From NCBI GenBank assembly GCA_012934845.2, contig WNNJ02003482.1, forward strand, positions 168,678 to 232,677: a stretch of 64,000 nt of DNA. The letters are read 5' to 3'. This DNA is from Pomphorhynchus laevis. Taxonomy: Eukaryota > Acanthocephala > Palaeacanthocephala > Echinorhynchida > Pomphorhynchidae. Under the pieces are notes generated by a model. It had not been told where the DNA came from and made no database searches. It saw nothing but the letters and a program-made list of their open reading frames with translations. This document shows, in pieces, positions 35,351-46,200 of this stretch. A program made the translations under genes and the position numbers. Positions within the stretch are counted from its first letter, which is position 1. Every line of letters starts with the position of its first letter.

Positions 35351-37340
35351 TTAAAACCGTTTATAACGCATTATAAATTGATATAATTTGTGATAGTTAT
35401 ATTTATTTAAAAATATTAAACCTACCAGAATTTGTAAGTCTTTTGCATCAGATTGATCGCTGACAGGTTCTTTTTGACTTTGAGGGAGATATGTTGAAGA
35501 TTGCGCAATATGATTTGTGTCATCAATACTTGGTGCACCCACCTCACGATCTAGGTCACCATCGTTTGCATGATTTACAGGTAAACCATCATCTATGTCT
35601 TCAAACGCTGGGGGGAGCGAAATCACTTGTCGACACTGTGCTTTCCCTTCCATCTATATATCTAATACAAGCATACAATGGCGTTGATGAGATTATGTCG
35701 ACTGGATGTACTAGTGGATCTGATCTTGTTTGTCTTGTAAAATTGCGTACAAGTGCCGGTCCTTCAAATACCCAAGTGGGCATAGAGTAACCGTTTCCCG
35801 ATTTGCGTTGATAATTAAACAGACGTCCATATGGAGTTTGATTGGTGGCGGTGTACAATATAGATCGTATTGAATGTAGAGCTTTTCTAATACTTTTCCT
35901 CGAGATTGCAAAATTTCAATGCTAGCTTTATCGTTTTCCAAATTACTCCGTTGATTCTTTCGCATTGTCCATTGCCCATAGGGTTGTACGGAGTACTGTG
36001 AGAAATAATTGTTCCATTTTGCCAAAGGAAGTCTTGTACATCACAGGACATAAACTGCTTTCCTCAATCGCTATGTATAGCTTCTGATGCACCGAATATT
36101 GCAAATAGACATTTAAGGCATTGCATTACTGTTGTGGAAGACGTCTCGGCACGGGAATACAAAAGAGAAAGCGAGAGTAGTCATCCACGAATACGAGCAG
36201 ATATTTGTAACCGTCCACAGAAGGTTTGGGACCAACAAAATCCATTGCTAGCTTTTGAAAGGGTTTTCTGGCAGAAACTAGAGTTGCTTGCGTAGTTCTA
36301 TGGTATACAGGTTTTAATTTAGCGCATACTGCACAAGTGGAGCAAATACGACGAACACCTTCAATTGAGAATGGGAAGTTCTTTTGTCGCATGAAGTGTT
36401 ATAGCCTTGTGACTCCAGAGTGACACAAAGTATTATGGAGATGTTAAACAGTTCTGTCGTTGTTTAAATAACAAATCCAAGAGAATGTGTCAGCCACCAC
36501 ATTCAATTGTACAGGTCGATATTTTATCGTGTATGAGTTGTTTGTTAGCTCGAGCTTCCATCGTAATAATTTTTTTATTCTTGATATGATTTTTGGAATG
36601 CTGGTTTAAAATGAACGATACAGCCTGCTGATCGGAAACGATTTGGAAAGGTTTACTCATAAAGAATTCACGCCACTTTCTAACAGCTTCAACAATCGCA
36701 GCAGTTTCTCTTTCAACAGTCGAATGATGTTTTCAGATTTAGATAGATTTCTTGAGAAAAATGTCACTGGTTTGTTTTCTTGTGATAACTCAGCTGCGAT
36801 AGTGTCTCAAGAAACAACCGTCTCCACACAGAGTGGTATATTTTCATTGATAGTAACTAGAGAGGCGTCACTAATCTCGTTCCTAAGATTTTCGAAGCAT
36901 TGAATTTGCTCATGATTCAACGGCAATTCTTTATAGTTTAAGAGTGCCCTTATTTTGGCCGAATAGTTTTGAATCCATTCACTATAGTAACGGCGCTAAT
37001 CGTTCAGGATCAGGACGAATCGTACCACCTGTGATTAGATGGCCAAGACATGTGAAACTGTTTAGCCTATACAAGCATTTTTAATTATTTAACTTCATTC
37101 CGTACTTTCCCGTAATCATTTGAAAAGCCCTCAAATTTTTATCGTGTTCGTACAAAGTAGTACCAGCTACCACAACATCGTCGATATAGACAAACGTACT
37201 CTCCAGCTTGTTCTGGTTGATTATTTCGGTCATTACTCGTTGGAACCGCGACTGAGTTAGTCAATACAAAGGGAACCCTCTTAAATTAAAACAGACCATC
37301 TGCAGTTTGGAATGCTGTATATCACATATCATCAACTTCG
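35351..37340 (-). mobile_element. Second Ty3/Gypsy fossil (RT, RNase H, integrase)
   Basis: On the minus strand, in order from 37340: reverse transcriptase with YIDDVVVAG (near 37190), RNase H-like sequence (about 36550-36900), integrase zinc-binding and core (36392-36126, MDFVGPKPSVDGYKYLLVFV), and integrase C-terminal sequence to about 35351. No LTRs, Gag or protease are seen. It is broken in several places, and its RT end is cut where the PLE-A copy begins. It represents a different lineage from the 12 kb element. Confidence 0.85.
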
Positions 37341-37349
37341 CCCTTTCCC

Positions 37350-37465
37350 TCCTTGGATTTTAATTTTAGATGTTTTAAATGATATAATTTAGTTATAATT
37401 TAATTTTAGATCTCAATTTTAGATATCATTTAATTTTAGATCTTTTTAATTTTAGATCTTTAAAA
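37350..37465. repeat. Short AT repeat (AATTTTAGATCTTT-like units)
   Basis: Five or six imperfect copies of a TTTAATTTTAGATCT-like unit at the junction between the Gypsy fossil and the PLE-A copy. Confidence 0.7.
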
Positions 37466-37471
37466 TATAAC

Positions 37472-37951
37472 AGAAAAGAATTTATAGTTTGTGATGTTAT
37501 AAATAATAATTGTACTGTAAGTAATACGACCGACAAATGTTTTTCATTAAATATTAATGATAATTGTAACCTCAATACCACAGGTGTAGTGTATTTAATA
37601 CAATGTACATGTGGATTGCAATATATTGGAAAAACATATCAAATGCTAAAAACTAGGTTTAGGCAACACATATATAATATACAGCATATTAGTCAAACTA
37701 TATTTCATAAACATATGAGATTAATAGGACATGATATTAAAAACTGTAAGTTATTTATTTTAGAACATATTATCGAAGAAAACATATCAATATTAAATCA
37801 AAAACTATTAGAAAAAGAAGATTTTTGGATTAAAACGCTTAATTCTATGTACCCATTAGGATTGAATGACGTGGTGCAAGGAATCGGCAGAAGTAGTATA
37901 ATACATAATAAACAACTATATTATAATAATCCGGTTAAATGCAAACCATGA
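37472..37951 (+). CDS. GIY-YIG endonuclease domain of PLE-A
   Basis: Cys-rich lead-in (IVCDVINNNC, DKCFSLNINDNC) followed by VVYLIQCTCGLQYIGKT, in which VYL and YIG are the two GIY-YIG motif halves, then LKTRFRQH (catalytic Arg region), His residues, and LEHIIEEN..LLEKEDFWI with the Glu expected for metal binding. The frame is open through the whole domain and ends at 37951. In PLEs this nuclease nicks target DNA to prime reverse transcription (family knowledge). The frame is also open upstream of 37472, so the true start is unresolved. The catalytic residues look intact although the RT downstream is not. Confidence 0.8.
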   Translation, partial: RKEFIVCDVINNNCTVSNTTDKCFSLNINDNCNLNTTGVVYLIQCTCGLQYIGKTYQMLKTRFRQHIYNIQHISQTIFHKHMRLIGHDIKNCKLFILEHIIEENISILNQKLLEKEDFWIKTLNSMYPLGLNDVVQGIGRSSIIHNKQLYYNNPVKCKP

Positions 37952-38625
37952 AGCCATGGCTATAAAAGGAATAAGAAAAATAGAGTTAAAAATATTAAAA
38001 AAGATATGTATATAAATGAACGATTAGAAATATTAAAAGAACTTTTAAGAGATAATAAACTAAAAGATTTTTATGTAAATACAAGAAGCTTTTCTAAAGA
38101 TATTATTTGTTCAATAAATCAAGGATTAATTAACGATTATGATAGGTTAAGTTGTATAATAGACAGTTATTGTAATATAAAATACTATAATCGGGCACTT
38201 AATGTTAATAATAACAATAGAAAATATACATTAACCATAAACTTCATTAATAAATGTATAGATAACAGAGATGTAGGTAAACTTTTATTAATGAAAATGT
38301 TTTTAAAAGGGTATAAAATAGATTACATAATTACAACGACAAAAATAAAATTTGCAATTCGTTATTTAATAATTTAAACGCTTACTTTGGTAAGCTAATC
38401 AATAGTGAAAGGTTAAATACATCAAACATTAAAATTTGGAAAGATTATATATTTGATGAAATTCAAAAGAAAATAAAAATAACAAACAATTATAAGGATA
38501 GATCAAATTAATAAAGATATCTATACAGAACTTACTAAATTAAAGTATTACTATATAATAACAACTATTGATAAAGCTAGAAAAAACTTTGTCTTCATAT
38601 TAAAAAGCTTTAATATGATATACTA

Positions 38626-39177
38626 ATGAAAGAGGTTAATTATAATGATTTAAATATAAACACAACATATGAATGTAGTGATTTAAATTTAGAAACAATT
38701 ATTACAAGTCATTATTCTATAATAGATAAAAAGGGTGTAAAGGTTGAATCAGATAATAAAACTATACCTATATTATATTGGAATCCAAAATTACATAAAA
38801 ATTTAATAAAACCTAGGTTCATATGTAGTGCGTTTAAATGTACATTAAAACCACTTTCTGTCTATATGAATAAAATACTTAAAGTAATTAAAGCACATTT
38901 TAAAAAATATTGCAAGGTAATCGAAATTAATACTGGTATAAAACACTATTTCAGTATTAATTCTACAAAAGAATTTTTAGAACAGCCAAAAGGAATAAAT
39001 TTTCAACACAATAATTATCAACACAATAATATTAAAAATAAATTTAAAATCATTAGCGGAAAATCTTATGTATGGATAATAAATAATATACTTTATATTG
39101 GAATAAGATACTTTAGAATCAAATTTAACCAGAAAAAATACATCCTTAACACGTATTTGGCCCCGCTGCTATGTTAG
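38626..39177 (+). CDS. PLE-A reverse transcriptase, N-terminal/finger part (internally deleted)
   Basis: 183 residues nearly identical to the RT frames at 2711-3250 and 57.3-57.5 kb: NPKLHKNLIKPRFICSAF, then LKPLSVYMNKILKVIKAHF. The C-terminal third (QHNNIKNKFKIISG, WIINNILYIGIRYF) is normally the element's last region, so motifs B and C are absent. It ends inside the 3' module. Confidence 0.75.
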   Translation: MKEVNYNDLNINTTYECSDLNLETIITSHYSIIDKKGVKVESDNKTIPILYWNPKLHKNLIKPRFICSAFKCTLKPLSVYMNKILKVIKAHFKKYCKVIEINTGIKHYFSINSTKEFLEQPKGINFQHNNYQHNNIKNKFKIISGKSYVWIINNILYIGIRYFRIKFNQKKYILNTYLAPLLC

Positions 39178-39599
39178 GTAGAGGAATTAGTGACCTAAAC
39201 CTGATAGCATAGCATTTCCTCCTAATGACCGCTAATCTATAATCCTCATTCTGATACACAGTTTGTTATCTATTAGTCAATTCATAAAAATTGACTTTTA
39301 TTTAAAATTTCAATTATTTTATTTTAACTTGATTTAAATTATAGAAAATCTAAAAACAATTATTAATTTTATTATTTAATTATTAAATTTTGATTTAGCA
39401 TTATTATGTTTTGTCTATTTTATAATTATATTAAATACGTAGACTTAGTTAGCTGATTTGATTTATTAAAACTTAAATTTTAATTCAACAATTTTAATAT
39501 TTTAAAATTTCATCAAGATTTAATGCAAACTTAACTGTAGGTACAATTTAAATATGATGGTAGGTAATATTTTAATATGTAGGTATTATCAAAATGCGT

Positions 39600-39865
39600 A
39601 AACATTTGGATACAAGCATAGCAGTTTATACTTATGACCTCTAATTCTTATTCTGATACAACGTCTGTTATTTATTAGTCAATTCATAAAAATGACGTTT
39701 ATTTTAAATTTCAATTTTTTTAACTTGATTTAAATTATAGAAAATCTAAAAACAATTATTAATTTTATTATTTAATTGTTAAATTTTGATTTAGCATTAT
39801 TATGTTTTGTCTATTTTATAATTATATTAAATACGTAGAATCAGTTAGCTGACTTGATTTGTTTC
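39600..39865 (+). mobile_element. Solo PLE-A 3' module tail
   Basis: From ACAAGCATAGCAGT (second-helix strand) through CTCTAATTCTTATTCTGATA, the terminal hairpin region, and the shared AT tail ending CAGTTAGCTGACTTGATTT. A severely 5'-truncated copy only ~300 bp from the previous one. Confidence 0.8.
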
Positions 39866-40062
39866 GTGTTAAAGCGCCTTTAATATTCAAAAAAACTTTA
39901 AAATGTAATTCTGAATTCTTTCCGATCATTTCTAGATAAAAATATTCAAATAATAAAATTTATTTAATAAAATTTATAATTAAATATTTTAATACAGTTT
40001 TATAAAAAATTTTATTAATACTAATTACTGCTTAATATATAACTTTAATAACATGTGCGATT

Positions 40063-40212
40063 ATTTCTTGTCGAATGATGGTGGGTGCCTTAGTCAAACT
40101 TCTATGCGAGATAGCCGCGCTCTTCTATCCGCGCTCCATTAACTGGTTCATGCAGCGACTGAGTCAAGTGGTGCAGACGGAAAACGCCGTCTGCTTCATG
40201 AATTCGGCCGGT
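40063..40212 (+). CDS. Candidate exon in a GC-rich island, unidentified
   Basis: A 150-bp island with much higher GC than its surroundings opens a frame MMVGALVKLLCEIAALFYPR and continues to MNSAG, where GCCG|GTGACT could be a splice donor. Codon use (GCC, CTC, CGC, GTG) differs sharply from neighbouring DNA. A hairpin GCAGACGG/CCGTCTGC lies at about 40175-40196. I do not recognise the peptide and see no partner exon. It could be a host first exon, element remnant or transferred DNA. Confidence 0.25.
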
Positions 40213-40299
40213 GACTATTTTTATCTCAAAATTTCGCTTTTAATTTTGTCTGTTCAAAATAATTTAAATACTTTTAAAGTAAATCATTAACATAAAAAT

Positions 40300-41020
40300 A
40301 AGTTAAGGAATTCTTTGATTCAAAGTATTCGTTAAAATAGTTTGAATCAATTATTGTTCTTAAGATTCTTCAGGCAGTTCACAGTTTTTAAGCAATACTT
40401 ATAAGACTGCAGCGAACTTAGATTTTTCCAAGTGAATAATTTGGCAAGCGGTTCATCGGCAAAGCCTGCGAAGCAGTTAATGAATTGTGAAAGAGGGCCA
40501 AATATTTGCGATTTATTAGTTGATCATTTATTAACTTCAAATTTCATTCATTATATTCTGGTATTTGGCAAAACTGATATGTGCTATTCCTTTTTATAAA
40601 CATATTTATAATCCTATCATAATATTTCATAGGAAAATATTTATTAAAATATTATATTTATCAAAATATTTATTTTAATAATTTTTTGAAAGGAAAACAT
40701 ATAAATATAATAAATTATAGGAAGAAGCTTTTAGCTTTCAAACACTCCGTTATTTTAAATCAGCAAAGCTTTTCTCTTTTTGTGATTCAGCAAACTTTTA
40801 ACATTTTATTCTGAAATATAGTCTAAATTTATCGTAATTTTTCTTTATTTTCAACTCAACAATCGCAGAGTTTTATAGGCAAACGTTCCCGTTGTTTATC
40901 AATAACGATAAATAACGGTCAATAATTTCACTTCTGCATTCTTGTCATTTTTTACCTTTCAAGCTTTTTATTTGGATATTTCCTGTTTTCTCTTTTACCT
41001 TTTATCAAAATAAAATAAAG
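40300..41020. other. Spacer, no gene seen
   Basis: AT-rich, without supported ORFs or repeats. Confidence 0.4.
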
Positions 41021-41027
41021 TAATAGA

Positions 41028-41250
41028 ATAATATTATTAATAAATATTAATAAATAAAAATATTAATAAATAAATTTATTAATATTATTAATAAATATTA
41101 TTAATAATATTATTGGATGTTAGCTTTTTGCATCCGGATTAATATTATTAATAAATATTAATAAATAAAAATATTAATAAATAAATTTATTAATATTATT
41201 AATAAATATTATTAATAATATTATTGGATGTTAGCTTTTTGCATCCGGAT
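41028..41250. repeat. 111-bp perfect tandem duplication
   Basis: An AT-rich unit ending GGATGTTAGCTTTTTGCATC occurs twice in a row with period 111 (GGATGTTAGC at 41115 and 41226). Confidence 0.9.
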
Positions 41251-41256
41251 TCTAAG

Positions 41257-41450
41257 ATTCATGGATAGAATTCAGCAAAATATTTTAGTGAGATGTGGAA
41301 TGTCCATGCTGCTGTTAACAATTAGCATTCGTCTTCTGGGATCCATTGATGATATTCAGCAAAATATTTTAGTGAAATTTTGAATGTCTGTGTTGTTAAC
41401 TGTTTGCACTTTTTTCTGGGATCCATCGATAGAATTCATTAAATTCTCAC
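41257..41450. repeat. Diverged ~93-bp tandem repeat
   Basis: ATTCAGCAAAATATTTTAGT recurs at about 41271 and 41353, followed each time by GAATGTC..TGTTAAC and GGGATCCAT. Two full units and a partial third. Confidence 0.8.
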
Positions 41451-41469
41451 TGGTGTATACTATAATAAT

Positions 41470-42500
41470 ATTATATTATGTTGACTTTTCTTAGGCGTTC
41501 AAATTTATCGATTAAGATGGATACATACAATGGTCAAAGAACAACTTACATTTCTCAACTTTCATTTTTAATTGTTTCCTTGTGTCTTGATGTAAACTGT
41601 ATTTATTTCTCCCAGAGACAAAAATGGGATAATAAACTCTTCATTTATGACTTATTGACTCCGAGCTTCGTTCGAGTTGATAATTGAGTAGCTCTCTCAG
41701 ATGTTATTAAACAGGAAGTCGGAGTGCTGCAAGGAGATCCTCTTATTCTCTGTTATTTTCTCTATTTTAAGTGATCTTTCGGTTTATTTACGATTAGAGA
41801 GCAGTTTCACTCGCGTATTTTTATACGCAGAGGGACTCCTAGTAGTTTCTGAATATATCTTCGAGATTTAGTTAGCTGCTAAGTCCTTATAATCTCATTG
41901 CGTATTCTAAACTCCACGAGAATAAACAAGAAAAACAAAGGCAGTGAAGTTCCGGTGTGCAGAGAAACTTAGTCGCTATGATGTTTTAGTTTTCAATAAC
42001 GAAGTAATTGAATTTGCAAATTACTATAATTATATAGGAAACCGAGAGAAGATTCAATAGAAAGTTGTTTATGATCAGTTAGGCAGCCACGAAAGAATCG
42101 ACAAAACAGTAACTAGTACCGTTTCGTCATTATTTCGACTCATCAGTAACAGGGTACCTCACATATTGTCTGGGTGTTATCTGATCCAAACTTTCACTTA
42201 ATTAAAAAACTTGTGGACAAGGGCAAAGGGCTATTTTTTAAAGGTTTGCAGACGTATATTGTAAATGTCATTCAGCGTCAGCAGCGTACTTAATCAATCA
42301 ACAACCGAAACAGCTAGCGTTACCATTAACCTTAATTTTCATCTAAAGGCGTTGGAAAGATAACCTGACACGAATTAATCCAGCACTTTCACTTACTTCA
42401 GTTGGGTTTCAATTTAGTTGACGGCAGCCAAACTCGAGAAGTCGCTGACTATCGTTCCGTGCCTGTTTATAGGTTATTATGCTAATATAGCCAAATAGCC
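41470..42500 (+). mobile_element. LINE RT remnant
   Basis: Near 41640-41840 the plus strand gives LTPSFVRVDN, then VGVLQGDPL (motif B, GVxQGDPLSP), then FLYAEG-LLV (YADD box decayed). Many stops and frameshifts; boundaries approximate. A different LINE lineage from J1 and the CR1-like family, judging by QGDPL. Confidence 0.65.
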
Positions 42501-42756
42501 TTAAAATTCCACAATCATTCCATTACGTGTCGATGCAAATTCTATAGTAAAGCTTTTGATGACATGCTTCATGTATTTTACGGACCCTGCATCTATTCCT
42601 TGTCGATAATGGATCGATATTACGTCAATCTTGGTAGAAAAATATTAAACCTAGACAAATTCACACCACGCAAACTGTGAGGGAGAAACAATGTAATTCA
42701 TTTTTTACGAGATTTTTTGAATCGAAAAAAGTTTGAGATCTAAAATACATACAACC

Positions 42757-43035
42757 CTGAAGATGACGTGCCGTAGTGCCGTCGAAATATTGGATTTTTC
42801 TAATCAAATAAATATTCCTGTTTCCTCGCCTTCTTGCAATAATTCGGATTTGAAACGAATTTTCTTAAAGGATTTCTATGATAATGTTTGGATAATGTTT
42901 CCTGTATATCTTACCAAAAGTCCACAAACCTACAATCCAGATGAGATCTATTATTGGCAGTTATTCATCATTTTCTTTTTATCTTTCACGTTTTATATTG
43001 TTCATTACCGATCGTCGAGATACGGGAACGGCTAA
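42757..43035 (+). other. ORF with C-terminal hydrophobic segment behind a PLE-type hairpin motif
   Basis: The first part contains CTGAAGA-T-GACG...CGTC-GAAA (42757-42787), the same motif seen in foldback elements, so the N-terminal codons are probably element sequence. The remaining frame ends with one hydrophobic segment (QLFIIFFLSFTFYIVHY) and RSSRYGNG. I do not recognise it. It may be chance, or an exon whose true start lies inside the ORF (the whole ORF starts at 42733). Confidence 0.25.
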
Positions 43036-43297
43036 ATAAATTACTCTAAGATTATTAATGATAATATAATGTAAACGTTATTCAGATAATAATTTTTATC
43101 TGTTCTAATTTTCAATGACAATTAGGTTATTTGTCCATAACATTTAGAGTGTTTATTTCGTCTTCAGATTTGTGATCTCAGATAGCAATGTAATTTTATC
43201 TAGCCGAGATCGTCTTCTGCGCGTCTGAATTTCTTGCTTTTTCATACTCAAAGGACGATTAGCCTATACATATACATTATTAATGTAACAAATATAC

Positions 43298-46200
43298 TGA
43301 CAAAAACGGTTGCCTGACCCCGTGAAGTTTGTAATATAATCCGCAGGCGTTACAGACAGGATTTCCGGACATATTTCTTCTCCACAGCGTAGTGTTACCC
43401 GTACTGCAATTCGAGCAATTGAAGCTATGTTTTTCCTAAGCATTTGCTAAGCATTTATTACATTAGATATCAAATTTTTAAGTATACCTTCTGTTGTTTT
43501 AATTTCGGAGACAATTGTTTTAATGATTTTTGCACTCGCTTGCTCTAATAAAGTGCAATAAAAGCCAAAAATGTGAATTTTTAAAGTAGCATAGCGTGTA
43601 CATGGAGGTGAGTACATAATACAAAAACGTTTTTAAACGTGAAGCCAGATGGCTAAAAAACTTTGTTAGTTTTATACTTTTATTAACAAATTTGTATAAT
43701 TGAAATTATTTGTAATAAAGTTTTAGTCTAAGTTAATAAAGATTATATGTTTAAGCGTAATAATCAACTTGTTTAAATTAGGAAATTATAAAGTAAAAAA
43801 ATATAAAGTAAAATAAATATTTTGATAATCAATTAGTATTACATGAAACGCTTTAAGATTTTTTTACTGTTTTAATAAACTATATAGTTTCGACTAATCA
43901 ATGTGTCTGAATAAAATGTGTAAATAATTACATTTAGAATAATAAATCAATTACATTGAATTAGAATTAATAAATCAATATTTGCTTTATTTATTACATT
44001 TATTTTTATTCAAAGAAAAGATGAAAAGAAGGCCCACGACAATAATACTTGATTAACATTTAGCTCTTTATATGTGTTTACATCTAGTGATGCTTACTAG
44101 AATAATACTATGTTGTTGATAAGTAAATATATTTATTGACTTATTACTTGATTAATAAGGATGCTCAGAAGTGATTCAAGTTTCTTATGGCTATTAGCTC
44201 AACATGTATTTTATCAAGTTTGGCATTATCACCACTCAAAGAAATATTGCAGTATGTGTGATAACCGTATACAAATATTGACATGATTAAAAAATATAGA
44301 CGTTTTCGAACTGTTGCGGATTGGATCCAAATGATAAAATGTGTCTACGTATAAACAATCTAGAGCTGCATTTAGATAACGTTATATGTAGAGTTCATGA
44401 AATATTTGATGCAAGATGCAATCCGAATGTAGCTGGATCCTTAACTCGTATGAGACCGTAATCCAGTAGTGCTCTGGAATAACGACTTTTTAAATCTACA
44501 TGCATGATTTTAGATTTCGACTAGTTTTAGATTTTCTATCATCTCAGCTTTAGCATCACCGTTAGAATTGAGAAGGTTGGGTGAGCTTGTAATTATAGTT
44601 ATGTCGTCTGCAAATTTTACTCAGGAACTGTGTGACAGTTTAGGTTTAATATCATCCACAAATAAAGCAAAAAGAAACGGTTAACACCTTGTCATTGAGA
44701 AGCACATTCTTAAACAGTTCAAGCATCGTATTTCATGTTGCCTAAAGTCAATCTTTGCGAACGATTCTTCAGATAAGATTTAATGAAACTTGTTTGCCAA
44801 TAAAGAAAATTGATCTGTGCAAATTTATCTAATAAAATATGGTGACTAACACGATCAAAAATCTTTGATGTATCCACTATAATAACTTGTACAATTAAAA
44901 AATTAAATGAATCTAATTCGGTGATTTATAACGATTCAAGAGTTTGTTGAACTGCCTTTTTCGTCTGTATATGAATTGTGTTCAATATAATACTGTTCAT
45001 ATATTGATCGAAAAATCTATTACAAAAGCATTTCTCCATAAGTTTCGAAATTACATGTTTGAGAGCAATAGGACAAAAATTTAATTTATCGTGAGTTTAT
45101 AATTTTCTTTAGGAATTAGACTCACATGTGAATTGTTTAGACAATCTTGTAATGTGCCATTTTGAAAATTAAGTCGAATATATTGGTGGCAGTGGATCTG
45201 CCAATTAAATGTCAATTAAATCTTTAAAATCCCATACCGGTAATTCACATGCCATGTTCTTATTTAATAGTAATATTTCGTCATTGACTTTAGCTGGTAA
45301 AATATTATCATTGAATATATCATAGTCTTGAATGTCACATCTCTCGGTAGTTATCTGAATTCATATTATTCGTAAACTGCCAAGTTAACTCTACATCTAT
45401 TTAAAAATGTTAATAATTCAATTTTGTCTAAATGTTTGAATGTTTTCAAACATTTGAATGCTGAATGTTTTCTTAAGCTATTTATTCCTTTCCGAAGTGA
45501 GACCCTTTTACTGTTTCCAAACTGCATTTGAAATCATTATGATTTATCTTTAATAGTTTTAGTTTATAATTTTTGTAAAAGAACCTAGTAATCTCTTTTG
45601 TATAATATCTTTTTGACGTTGCATATATATTTTATTAACGGAATCATCCATTTTGAATCACGAGGTAATATTCAATATGAATTTACGAATTTCCAACACA
45701 TTCTATAAATTTGATTTTATTGTGTTCTCGTTTATACATTAATAAAACTCCGTACTTTTACTCTTTTTTCATTTTATTGGTGATCAAAATAATTCAATGA
45801 TCAAATGTCCCAGGTGGGGTTCGGTTTTCAGCTTCATCAAAATACTCGTCTTTGTTTACATTTTGTCTAATTTGGCGATTTTGCGGGTATTCAAATTTAT
45901 GACCTCAAGTAGTTCAAAATGATTAGCGTCTTCTTTGATGGTCATTCTATATTCACAATCTTATATTATCAAATAGGATATTATGAATAATAAAATGTGT
46001 ATTTTTTAATTATTAAATTTATTAAATTGTAAAAAATATTAATAAATATAACTTATTTGTGTAGATATTATAAACTGCATAAAACAGTTTCTTTAGTAGA
46101 TCACGAAATATAACTTTTACGATTTTTATGCGAATTCAATTCATTACTAAAAATTATAAATTATATTTTCGCCAATTTTTTGTCGGATAATATTATATTT

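Larger units (their letters stand above)
37466..39440 (+). mobile_element. PLE-A, longest copy: GIY-YIG domain upstream of RT
   Basis: Order on the plus strand: GIY-YIG endonuclease frame (to 37951), a ~55-bp gap, a linker frame (38006-38377), broken RT N-terminus (38380-38620), RT frame (38626-39177) with IPILYWNPKLHKNLIKPRF, then the 3' module and AT tail to about 39440. The linker-to-RT stretch is shared with the copy at 2.57 kb, showing that it is one element. The RT is internally deleted: after FLEQPKGINF it jumps to end-region sequence, losing motif B. Most PLEs carry GIY-YIG at the C-terminus; an N-terminal position is described for the Naiad/Chlamys group (established knowledge). Assignment to Naiad is inference from order alone. 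Confidence 0.85.
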
